Part shown: positions 1-6,823 of the stretch, piece after piece
Position numbering within the stretch: position 1 is the stretch's first letter
How the letters are laid out: the number at the start of each line of letters is the position of its first letter
Assembly (NCBI GenBank): GCA_946480545.1
Contig: CAMLKY010000005.1
Coordinates: 1-14,863, forward strand
Length of the DNA stretch: 14,863 nucleotides
Origin: an uncultured Acidobacteriota bacterium
Lineage (GTDB): Bacteria; Acidobacteriota; Blastocatellia; Pyrinomonadales; Pyrinomonadaceae
Direction: 5' to 3'
Notes under the pieces: generated by a model
What the model saw: the letters and a program-made list of their open reading frames with translations, nothing else
Database searches by the model: none
Told to the model about the DNA's origin: nothing
Translations under genes and position numbers: made by a program

Positions 1-320
1 TTCGGAGTGCAGGCTTCAGCCCGTATTCGGAAGGGGCAATGCTAATGATCTTTGAAAGTTGAATCCGCCACATTCGGTCGCTTTCAGCGGCAAGACGAAT
101 TCGACTTTCAAAGATCATGAGCTCGCCCAAAATCAGGAAACGTTATTTGAGAACTTGCGATTCATAGCACATATGCCCGCACGCTACAGGAGACGCGGAC
201 TCTTTGGGAGTATAAAATCCGCGGCATACCGGAAGTGAGGCGAACTAATACCCTGCAGGTTCGATGAGGAACGTTTCTCCTGAAAAAACGTAAGAAAAAA
301 TAGAACAGGAGATAGATAAT
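1..320. other. Gene-free leader region of atpE
   Basis: No convincing coding sequence is visible on either strand here. In particular there is no C-terminal end of an ATP synthase subunit a gene, which often precedes subunit c. The stretch holds the inverted repeat at 45-118 and AT-rich tracts just before atpE. A weak sigma-70-like pair (TTGAGA at 147-152, CATATG at 170-175, 17-base spacer) and a TATAAA at 211-216 without a good -35 box are the only promoter candidates. Neither is convincing. Confidence 0.5.
45..118. repeat. Long imperfect inverted repeat upstream of atpE
   Basis: The arms at 45-69 and 94-118 are 25 bases each and match as reverse complements except at three positions, all of them transitions. 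The core ATGATCTTTGAAAGT against ACTTTCAAAGATCAT is perfect. The 24-base loop lies at 70-93. Transcripts of either strand could fold, because some mismatches become G-U pairs. No open frame of note crosses it and no T-run follows either arm, so it does not look like a standard intrinsic terminator. It could be a dispersed palindromic element or the 3' structure of a gene lying before the window. Confidence 0.7.
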
Positions 321-635
321 ATGAACAAAATGAAGTACGTCTTTTTCGCTACGCTTGCGATGGCGTTGATGGCACTTCCGGCATTCGCACAGGCTGGTGC
401 GGCAGACAACGAATCGTCTGTAGCAGCGGCAAAAGCGATCGGCGGCGGTATCGGATTCGGACTCGCCGCAGGCCTCGCAGGAATCGGCCAGGGTCTCGTC
501 GGTTCGCGTGCGGCCGAGGGTGCTGCCCGCAACCCGGGTGCAGCCGGTACGGTCCAGACGCTTATGATCATCGCTCTCGCGCTTATCGAGTCGCTGGTGC
601 TCTTCGCTCTGCTTATCGTATTCGTTAAGCTTTAA
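321..635 (+). CDS. atpE: ATP synthase F0 subunit c, with N-terminal signal-peptide-like extension
   Basis: This is the proteolipid that forms the rotating c-ring of the membrane F0 sector and carries the coupling ion through the membrane. The 104-residue product has two hydrophobic helices. The first is Gly/Ala-rich (about residues 40-62) and contains AGLAGIGQG. A polar loop with RNPG follows, and the second helix contains LIESLVLFALL, whose Glu is the ion carrier. The family is usually 70-90 residues. The extra length is an N-terminal MNKMKY + hydrophobic stretch ending AFAQA (about residues 1-24) that looks like a cleavable signal peptide. The Gln of helix 1 and the Glu-Ser pair of helix 2 match part of the known Na+-binding set. 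The start is supported by AGGAG at 307-311, 9 bases before the ATG. No other atp gene is visible nearby, and a hairpin terminator follows. Confidence 0.93.
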   Translation: MNKMKYVFFATLAMALMALPAFAQAGAADNESSVAAAKAIGGGIGFGLAAGLAGIGQGLVGSRAAEGAARNPGAAGTVQTLMIIALALIESLVLFALLIVFVKL

Positions 636-683
636 TTCGGAACTGCAAGAAGCCCGCGCGCCAGCAAGGGCACAATGCTCAAT

Positions 684-720
684 GCCCGGGTGTTATGCTC
701 TTGCTGACACTCGGGCGTTT
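684..720 (+). terminator. Probable intrinsic terminator after atpE
   Basis: GCCCGGGTGT (684-693) pairs with ACACTCGGGC (707-716), a 10-bp stem with one G-U pair and a 13-base loop. A short T stretch follows (718-720, continuing GCGTT). An upstream CAGCAAG (662-668) is fully complementary to CTTGCTG (700-706) in the loop and to the base next to the 3' arm, so an alternative or pseudoknotted fold is possible. The short T-tract lowers confidence. Confidence 0.6.
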
Positions 721-778
721 GCGTTGGATGAAGATGGTTTTCTGCAACCCGCAGGAGTTTGCAGCGTTCTAAGAGGAA

Positions 779-2290
779 ATGACCGGAGAATTCGAAGGCA
801 AGGATTTAGCCGAAAAATACGAGGTAGGCGAGCTGATTCGCCGTGGTGAGATCGGTGACATTTACCGGGGCCGGCACATGTTCATGGAAAAACCCGTGAC
901 GTTGCGTATCGTCCCGCGCGCTTTGTCGGTAGATGACAACATCGTCCGCCGCTTCTTTGCCGAGGCGAAAACTGCGTCGCGACTGAACCATCCGAATCTT
1001 CTCAACGTGACTGATTTTGGATCCGCATCCGATGGGGTCGTCTACGCGGTTTACGAAAGCGACCATTCCGAAACTCTCGCCGACATAATAAAAAATTCCG
1101 GCAAGCTCGATGTCGCGGCAGTGCTGGATATTACCAAACAATCCGCTGCCGCACTCGGCGCGATCCACTCACAGGATCTCGTTCACGCTAATCTTACGCC
1201 CGAGAATATCCTGGTCGGGAACGACGCTTTCGGAAAAGTGAACGCAAAGCTTTTCGGCATTGGATCGGCCGGCCCGATGAGCGAAGACCGTCACGGAAAC
1301 GATCTGACAGCGTCTGATTTCGCATATCTCGCGCCTGAGCAATGCTCGGGTTCGGAAACTGCCGACAGCCGATCGGATATTTATGCTCTCGGTGTTATCG
1401 CCTATGAGATGCTCGCGGGTGAGCCTCCCTTTTCCGGCACGCGTCCATCGGACGTGATGCTGAAGCATACGGAAGAAGCCCCGCCCCCGCTTTCATCGTT
1501 TAGGGACGATCTTCCTCCGTCGCTCGAGGCAGTGATCCTGAAAGCGCTCGCTAAAGATCCGGACCTGAGATATCAAACAGCGGCCGAGTTCGCAGGCGAC
1601 CTTCATTCGGTCTCCAACGCACAGCCCGTCACGGCCATAGCCACGGCCGCGGGTAGCAACATCTGGAAGACCGCGTTCATCGTCCTTGCCGGAATCTCGC
1701 TGCTCTCGCTGTTTCTTATCTATGCGACATCAAGTAAGCAGACGAATCCGACGACCGTTCTACAGCCCGATGCGAACGGGCAGCCCGTGCAGCCGATAAA
1801 CCCCGCGACGGGAGCCGAAGAGCAGAATCTTGCAGGGATGCCGGGCATGATGCCCGAGATAGTTGGAAACTCGAATAGCAACGTAGCACCTGGAACGATG
1901 CCGGGCGGCGACGGATACAACCCCTGGGCGACCGGCGCTCCGCCGCCGGGAGCTCCGCCGCAGACCTACATCGGTCCCGGTGGACAGACGGTAAATATTC
2001 CCCCCGGTCAAAGCCCGTTCATGCAGGACATGCCGGCGGGATGTACGATCACTCCAACAGGGTTGATCTTATGTCCTGTGACTCCGACGCCGACCCCGCG
2101 GCAAACACCGACTCCCAGGCCGCCTGCAAACACGAATACCCAGACGACGCCTGCGGCGACCCCGACGCCTGCCCGTCCGTCGCCGACACCCGGACGTACA
2201 CCTGCGACACCGGCTCGGACACCGGCGGTGAATCGACCGCCTGCGGGATCAGGTGACGCGGGCGAAGGGTTGGATCCATCGCTCCGTTAG
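779..2290 (+). CDS. Membrane-anchored Ser/Thr kinase-fold protein, predicted pseudokinase
   Basis: The 503-residue protein has a Hanks-type kinase fold at about residues 14-275, one membrane helix (about 299-316) and a Pro/Thr-rich tail of some 185 residues, presumably outside the inner membrane. Family landmarks are visible: the alpha-C Glu in FFAEAK (E62), LNHPNLL, YLAPEQ (185-187) and SDIYALGVIAYEMLAGEPPF (D200). The residues needed for phosphotransfer are replaced: VAIK Lys is Arg43 (VTLRI), HRD is HAN (Asn138, in HANLTPENIL) and DFG is GIG (Gly160). The glycine loop is also degraded (RRGEIGDIY). It is therefore probably a binding or scaffold pseudokinase. The tail has repeated TPTP units and two Cys flanking TITPTGLIL, and no PASTA repeats. 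The ATG follows GAGG (773-776) at only 2 bases, a tight spacing. An in-frame upstream ATG (728) is closed by TAA at 770, so 779 is the first usable start. Confidence 0.88.
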   Translation: MTGEFEGKDLAEKYEVGELIRRGEIGDIYRGRHMFMEKPVTLRIVPRALSVDDNIVRRFFAEAKTASRLNHPNLLNVTDFGSASDGVVYAVYESDHSETLADIIKNSGKLDVAAVLDITKQSAAALGAIHSQDLVHANLTPENILVGNDAFGKVNAKLFGIGSAGPMSEDRHGNDLTASDFAYLAPEQCSGSETADSRSDIYALGVIAYEMLAGEPPFSGTRPSDVMLKHTEEAPPPLSSFRDDLPPSLEAVILKALAKDPDLRYQTAAEFAGDLHSVSNAQPVTAIATAAGSNIWKTAFIVLAGISLLSLFLIYATSSKQTNPTTVLQPDANGQPVQPINPATGAEEQNLAGMPGMMPEIVGNSNSNVAPGTMPGGDGYNPWATGAPPPGAPPQTYIGPGGQTVNIPPGQSPFMQDMPAGCTITPTGLILCPVTPTPTPRQTPTPRPPANTNTQTTPAATPTPARPSPTPGRTPATPARTPAVNRPPAGSGDAGEGLDPSLR

Positions 2291-2308
2291 AGACGCAAAC
2301 TGACTATT

Positions 2309-2323
2309 CGCTCAATTCGAGCG
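2309..2323. repeat. Small inverted repeat after the kinase-fold gene
   Basis: CGCTC-AATTC-GAGCG is a perfect 5-bp stem with a 5-base loop, 19 bases after the stop codon of the kinase-fold gene. The CGCTC/GAGCG unit is the same as that used in the larger palindrome that follows, so it may be a fragment of the same element. It has no T-run. Confidence 0.45.
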
Positions 2324-2345
2324 AAATGAGAATGTAGGGTTTCTT

Positions 2346-2491
2346 CGCTCCGGTAGGAGCGAGATGTTTGTAGAACAACGCTACATCCAAGAATCGAGCT
2401 CCGGCGGAGCGACACTATTATGTCGCTCTTCCGGAGCTCGATCGTTTATATGCAATGGCGATTCTACAAACATTTCGCTCCTACCGGAGCG
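2346..2491. repeat. Nested palindromic intergenic repeat between convergent genes
   Basis: There are two inverted repeats, one inside the other. The outer arms at 2346-2375 and 2462-2491 are 30 bases each with one mismatch. The inner arms at 2393-2414 and 2421-2442 are 22 bases each with two mismatches around a 6-base loop. The outer arms are themselves partly palindromic (CGCTCCGGTAGGAGCG). The whole would fold into a long cruciform or hairpin on either strand. It sits exactly between the 3' ends of two convergent genes, so it may stop both transcripts although it lacks T-runs. There is no transposase, and the design resembles non-autonomous palindromic elements (REP/MITE-like) scattered in bacterial genomes. 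Confidence 0.85.
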
Positions 2492-2534
2492 ATGAGAGTT
2501 GCGAACAACACTACGACCACATCACGCGCCAAAA

Positions 2535-3488
2535 TCATCTCGGAACCTCGACCGTCTTCAAAATATCCGAAATAACAGCGTCGGTAGTCGCGCCTTCGAG
2601 CTCGGCCTCGGCGCGGAGGGCAAGGCGGTGCCTCAATACGGGTGCAGCTATGTCCCGCACATCATCGGGGGTCGGGAAATCGCGGCCCCGAATCGCAGCC
2701 AGAGCTTTCGAGCCGAGCAGCAATGCGATCGACGCACGCGGACTTGCTCCGTAAAGGATGGTCGGATGGCTTCGGGTCTTTCGAACGATGTCGACGATAT
2801 ACTTTTGTACGCCCGGCTCCATGCGCATCTGGCGAACCTCGAGCCTGCAGCTCTGGATAACAGAAGCCGACGGCAGCGGCTGGATGTTCACCGCCTCGAG
2901 ATGATGTGAATTGAATCCCGCGTCCCATCGGGCGACGATCTCCCGCTCTTCGTCGTCACCCGGATAATCGATCAGGATCTTCAAGAGAAAGCGGTCGAGC
3001 TGCGCCTCGGGCAGAGGGTAAGTCCCTTCGTACTCGATCGGATTCTCGGTCGCCAGGACGGTAAAGATAGGCGACAGCGGATATCGCTCACCGTCGATCG
3101 TTGCCTGCCGCTCCTCCATTGCCTCCAGCAACGCGGCCTGCGTTTTAGGCGGCGTTCGGTTTATCTCATCGGCGAGCAGAAGGTCCGTGAAGATCGGACC
3201 CTGCCGCAGGCTGAACTGCGAGGACTGCATGTTAAAAACGTTCGTGCCCGTTATGTCCGACGGCATGAGATCGGGCGTGAACTGGATACGCGAGAATTGC
3301 GCGCCGATTATCTGGGCGAGCGTCTTGACCGTAAGCGTCTTCGCGGTTCCCGGTACGCCTTCGAGAAGGGCGTGTCCTTCGGCCAGTATTGCGACAAGGA
3401 CCTGCTCGATTACTTCATCCTGGCCGACGATCGTCTTTCGTAGTTCGTTCAGGATGTGAGCGACGGTCGAGGGTGTGTGTGTCAGCAT
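2535..3488 (-). CDS. MoxR-family AAA+ ATPase
   Basis: A 317-residue cytoplasmic AAA+ ATPase of the MoxR group, whose members act as chaperones that help assemble or activate partner proteins encoded beside them. Visible motifs in order: Walker A GVPGTAKT (44-51), Walker B LLLADE (103-108) followed by [20 protein letters not shown], sensor 1 ATEN (146-149), the [11 protein letters not shown] segment with the likely Arg finger (R166), and a sensor-2-like SPRAS near residue 250. The length is normal and no key residue is missing. It is the last gene of the minus-strand cluster, starting 22 bases after the stop of the TauE/SafE gene. No clear Shine-Dalgarno sequence precedes the ATG, so translation may depend on coupling. 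A DUF58 partner, common directly after MoxR, is not found; a palindromic repeat follows instead. Confidence 0.93.
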   Translation of the reverse strand: MLTHTPSTVAHILNELRKTIVGQDEVIEQVLVAILAEGHALLEGVPGTAKTLTVKTLAQIIGAQFSRIQFTPDLMPSDITGTNVFNMQSSQFSLRQGPIFTDLLLADEINRTPPKTQAALLEAMEERQATIDGERYPLSPIFTVLATENPIEYEGTYPLPEAQLDRFLLKILIDYPGDDEEREIVARWDAGFNSHHLEAVNIQPLPSASVIQSCRLEVRQMRMEPGVQKYIVDIVRKTRSHPTILYGASPRASIALLLGSKALAAIRGRDFPTPDDVRDIAAPVLRHRLALRAEAELEGATTDAVISDILKTVEVPR

Positions 3489-3510
3489 GTGTTAGTAAGT
3501 TGGTGTGGGA

Positions 3511-4284
3511 TCATAGAAAATCAAACAGGGTTTTGGCAGCGAGCAGCAAGACCGTCAGCAGAAATATCCGTCGAAGCCAGGTCTCATTCATCCGAGCCGC
3601 GAAATGAGCCCCGATAAACGCTCCGGCGAACATCGCCGCCGCGAGTATCACCCCCAGTTTGTAATCCACTAAACCTTGCCACATAAAGACAAGCGTGGCA
3701 ATTCCGGACGAAAATACGTTTATCACCTTCGTCGCCGCGATCGATTGTCCAAACGTCATCCCCGAAAACGCGACGAGCACAGATGTCAGAACTGTGACGT
3801 AACCTCCGCTGTATAAACCGCCGTAGATCGCGAGTAGGAAAGCCGCCGCCAGTGCAACCGGCGGGATTGTTCGATTCACCGGCGACGCACCTTCCAGAGC
3901 TTCCCCGGCGTTATCCCGTGTCGAGTCGCGATGCATGACCGTAAAAAGTACGATCACGATCATCGCGACGAAGACGATGATCTTGATCGCCTGATTGGTA
4001 ATGACGCCGACCAGCGCGGCACCTATCGCCGAACCGACGACAGTCACGACGATCACCGTCGACAACTTCCCGAGCTCGATCGTGCGTCGTTGAAGGAACG
4101 GTATCGAACCGCCGACCGCCATGAACGTCAGGCCGAACATGTTGGTCGCGACGGCGACCTTTTCATCGATCCCGAACTGGAACATGGCCGGGACGGTAAT
4201 AAGCGAATTACTTCCCGTGACGACGCCGACGACGCTCGTGAGAAAGAACAAGATCGCAAGCAGGATGACTGCCGATGTCGTCAT
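3511..4284 (-). CDS. TauE/SafE-family membrane permease
   Basis: A 257-residue inner-membrane protein of the TauE/SafE (formerly DUF81) group, whose characterised members export sulfite, sulfoacetate or related organic anions. The sequence has repeated hydrophobic helices in two halves linked by a hydrophilic stretch (about residues 116-132, MHRDSTRDNAGEALEGASPV). The typical first half, GVVTGSNSLITVPAMFQFGID, is present, as is its counterpart in the second half, YGGLYSGGYVTVLTSVLVAFSG. Length and topology fit the family. The start codon lies 3 bases after the stop of the DUF4350 gene, so the two are almost certainly co-transcribed and translationally coupled. The substrate cannot be read from sequence. 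A TauE/SafE gene between DUF4350 and MoxR is not the usual arrangement and may indicate a specific partner or a chance insertion. Confidence 0.88.
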   Translation of the reverse strand: MTTSAVILLAILFFLTSVVGVVTGSNSLITVPAMFQFGIDEKVAVATNMFGLTFMAVGGSIPFLQRRTIELGKLSTVIVVTVVGSAIGAALVGVITNQAIKIIVFVAMIVIVLFTVMHRDSTRDNAGEALEGASPVNRTIPPVALAAAFLLAIYGGLYSGGYVTVLTSVLVAFSGMTFGQSIAATKVINVFSSGIATLVFMWQGLVDYKLGVILAAAMFAGAFIGAHFAARMNETWLRRIFLLTVLLLAAKTLFDFL

Positions 4285-4287
4285 CCG

Positions 4288-5751
4288 CTATAGCCCTCGC
4301 TTGCTCGAACGCTTCAGCCCAAGCTGCTCTTCGATCGTGCGAAGCTTTTCGATAAGTTCAACGGTCTCCTTTCGTCTGATCGGCTCGCCGTGGATCGCAT
4401 CCTCGCATCTTTGCAGCAAGTCGTAGATGGCCCTCGGATCGCCGGCAGTTCGCTCTGCGATTCCCTCGGCGATCACGCGTCGCCCCGTTGTTGTATTGTC
4501 GAGCCCCAGCAGTGAGCTCACACGGCGCCGAAAATCCGAATAGATATTCTCGATGGCTAGATCGTAGGCGCGCGTTCGCTGTTGAAGCTCGGCCATCGCC
4601 GAAACGTATTCCAACTTGGACAAACGGCTCGGCTCGGGTTCCGGAACGGGACGCCCGAACCGCCGGCTCTGTGAAAAGAATATAAGCGCGACAAGCAGCC
4701 CGCATTGAACAAATAGCGCGATGACAGGCGTGCCTTCGAAATACTGGAATAGCCGGTTGTTGTTTGCTCCGTATCCGTGATGGTACTCGTCAAAGGCGAT
4801 CAATCCATCGGTCTGCGTGACAAGATTGATCGCGAGCCGCGAGTTGTCGACCAGGTTTATACCTGCATTCGAAACGATGAAGGGATCCGAGAGAATTACG
4901 ATCCGACCTTTCGAGAACGGCGCTTCTACCAGGAGATTCGTTTCCGCCGTCCCGAGATGAACAAGCGGAACTTCGAATGACGGCGGCTTCTCAGCTATCT
5001 GTAAAGCGGGGCCGGTATCGCTGCCTGCCGCTGGTCCTTCTTCCTCTTCGCCGTCATCGTCGGGAAATCTACTCTCGCCATAGAAATCGAAAGGTGTTTC
5101 CGATCCCGTCGGCCCGGACGAAACAGGCGGGCCCGCCGGCTCGGCGCGCACCGACGTTCCCGCAGATGCGGGGTTATCGTATCTCTCGAGTTCGATATCG
5201 GACGCAAAACGCGACGGCTGTACGGAATTCACGCCTCTCGAAAAATAGAAAGGCAAGAGAGGTTTCACCGCGGCCGTGCCGGCGGTCATTTGTTTCTGAT
5301 CGGCCGAGTCGACCGAAACAATGTCCGGATCTGCGCTCGTCCTAACCGACATGTGCCAGTTCGCAGTCGTCGCGGCCAACCTGGACGCCGGCTCGCGATC
5401 GATGAGGACAAGCGTTCCCCCGTCACCAACCCACTTCATCAATTGAACGTCTTCGTCATCCGTCAGCTCGCGTCGCATCGGACCCGCCATGACCAATACG
5501 GCAGGTTTGTTCTTCGTTTCCGAGGCGATAGTCTCCAGCGATGTCTGCCAACGAGTCACCTTGCGTCCGGTTTCGACAAGAAGTGTGTAGAAGGCCTGGG
5601 TACCCGTGCTGCCCGGATTGTGAGATGAGCGGTTCGCGGCAAACTCGGTGTCGGGCACCTTCTGTTTCTGAACATAGGTCGCGGCATTAAGGCCCGCCAA
5701 AAGCAGGATCAGTAAAGCGAGGCTCAAAACTATCAGCAGCTTTTGCTTCAT
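4288..5751 (-). CDS. DUF4350 domain membrane protein
   Basis: A 487-residue protein with an N-terminal membrane anchor (about residues 5-24). A DUF4350-type domain follows, in which HNPGSTGTQAFYTLLVETGRKVTRW and the GGTLVLIDRE strand are recognisable. Next come a low-complexity acidic linker (DDDGEEEEGPAAG), a second half ending near FDEYHHGYG, a membrane helix at about 341-361, and a basic cytoplasmic tail of about 125 residues (RRFGRPVPEPEPSRLSKLEYVSAMAEL). The function of DUF4350 is unknown; the family occurs with MoxR ATPases and DUF4129 proteins, and a GATase/flavodoxin-like fold has been suggested for related domains. The central part therefore probably lies in the periplasm, flanked by two membrane helices. 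The start lies 7 bases after the DUF4129 stop and has no good Shine-Dalgarno sequence. Confidence 0.85.
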   Translation of the reverse strand: MKQKLLIVLSLALLILLLAGLNAATYVQKQKVPDTEFAANRSSHNPGSTGTQAFYTLLVETGRKVTRWQTSLETIASETKNKPAVLVMAGPMRRELTDDEDVQLMKWVGDGGTLVLIDREPASRLAATTANWHMSVRTSADPDIVSVDSADQKQMTAGTAAVKPLLPFYFSRGVNSVQPSRFASDIELERYDNPASAGTSVRAEPAGPPVSSGPTGSETPFDFYGESRFPDDDGEEEEGPAAGSDTGPALQIAEKPPSFEVPLVHLGTAETNLLVEAPFSKGRIVILSDPFIVSNAGINLVDNSRLAINLVTQTDGLIAFDEYHHGYGANNNRLFQYFEGTPVIALFVQCGLLVALIFFSQSRRFGRPVPEPEPSRLSKLEYVSAMAELQQRTRAYDLAIENIYSDFRRRVSSLLGLDNTTTGRRVIAEGIAERTAGDPRAIYDLLQRCEDAIHGEPIRRKETVELIEKLRTIEEQLGLKRSSKRGL

Positions 5752-5758
5752 GTGCCGG

Positions 5759-6823
5759 TCAGGAAACGCTCCTTATTGCCTGGTCGTACTCTTCACGGAA
5801 TCTCGTCCAGTCCTCGACCCCAGAACGCTTGTGGCCGTACCAGTGGCGTTCAAAAGTGTCGGTCACCGACCGCAGCCGCGAATGCAGCTCTCGGCGTGAT
5901 GCAGTGTCGCGCAGGTAATCGCGATTCGTTTTGTTTCGGGCGAGACCGATCACTTTGCGGTCGCTCAGATCGCAGAGAAGCGCGATGTAACCTTTCCTGA
6001 TGGCTCCGCGGAGATCACCGCTGCGGGCAAGTTGTTCGGCTTCGCCAAACAGACCAAGCGCGGTCGCATCGTCCGAGAGTTTTTCTCCGAGGATCACTCG
6101 CTCTTTCTTCTTCTTCGGCCTGGCCACACGTTTCAGATTCGGGAAGATAAGCGGTGCGATCTTATAGACCAGGAACACGACCAATGCAAGAAGCACTGCG
6201 AATAGAAGAATTCGTAAGACCGAGGCAAGTGCAGGGATACCTGAGTAACTCGTCGACGGCCCGCTCGATTTCGGAAACCAGCTATCAAGCCACTCGAGGA
6301 ACTCGGTCAGCCAACGCTGAAAGATACTCTGCTGGGCTGCCTCCGGCTTTTGGTATTCTTCGCGCCTGAGGATCTCGGCTAGCTTTCGTTTCTCTTCGTC
6401 CTTGCTGAGGTCCTGTGCGCTACTTGCGCGGCTGCTCAGCTTGAAAGCAATCGTCGACAGATACTCGCGAATCTCCGTTATCATCGGAAGGCGCTTCTGG
6501 AAATCCTTTTCGGCTTCGAAAGCCTGAAGGCGGGTGAGCATTGCGGCGTGCGAGACCTCGACGCTCCCCTCGCCCGTCTCGACATTCTCGGTCACGGGAA
6601 ACTCTCGCTTTACCTGATCGATGAACGTCCGGACAAGCGAATGATCGATCTGATCGTCCTGCAGCCCTGCTTCGATCGTTGACGCGAGTTTGCGTGCCCG
6701 TTCGACCTTATCGGCAAACTCATCGAGCGTCACCGCGGGACTTGGAGAGACAAGCCACAACATCGATGCGAACGCTATCAACGCACGGCAGCACCAGATA
6801 CTTGTACGAGGTGTGCGAGTCAT
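5759..6823 (-). CDS. DUF4129 domain membrane protein
   Basis: A 354-residue protein with an N-terminal signal peptide or anchor (about residues 9-30, ending SPSPAVT). A helical, charged periplasmic segment follows (about 31-195), then one membrane helix (about 203-227), a very basic stretch (KRVARPKKKKER) and a C-terminal cytoplasmic DUF4129 domain (about 255-350). The domain signature is clear: LARSGDLRGAIRKGYIALL, then RTKTNRDYL-like ARNKTNRDYLRD, and TFERHWYG near the end. DUF4129 is often found at the C-terminus of transglutaminase-type membrane proteins, or as a stand-alone protein next to MoxR; its biochemical role is not established. The ATG overlaps the stop of the upstream gene (ATGA, 6820-6823), a classic coupled pair. 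Confidence 0.88.
   Translation of the reverse strand: MTRTPRTSIWCCRALIAFASMLWLVSPSPAVTLDEFADKVERARKLASTIEAGLQDDQIDHSLVRTFIDQVKREFPVTENVETGEGSVEVSHAAMLTRLQAFEAEKDFQKRLPMITEIREYLSTIAFKLSSRASSAQDLSKDEEKRKLAEILRREEYQKPEAAQQSIFQRWLTEFLEWLDSWFPKSSGPSTSYSGIPALASVLRILLFAVLLALVVFLVYKIAPLIFPNLKRVARPKKKKERVILGEKLSDDATALGLFGEAEQLARSGDLRGAIRKGYIALLCDLSDRKVIGLARNKTNRDYLRDTASRRELHSRLRSVTDTFERHWYGHKRSGVEDWTRFREEYDQAIRSVS

Noticed and set aside
728..772. A 14-codon frame (MKMVFCNPQEFAAF) ending just before the kinase-fold gene, as a possible leader peptide.
   Set aside because: It has no ribosome binding site and no regulatory codon pattern, and starts inside the terminator tail region. It is most likely chance.
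2309..2491. Repeated CGCTCC/GGAGCG units considered as a CRISPR array.
   Set aside because: The repeats are inverted and nested rather than direct and evenly spaced, no unique spacers separate them, and no cas gene is present.
3931..4293. Plus-strand frame rich in Asp, Arg and His opposite the TauE/SafE gene.
   Set aside because: The low-complexity charged product arises from the reverse complement of hydrophobic codons. It has no ribosome binding site and no known family.
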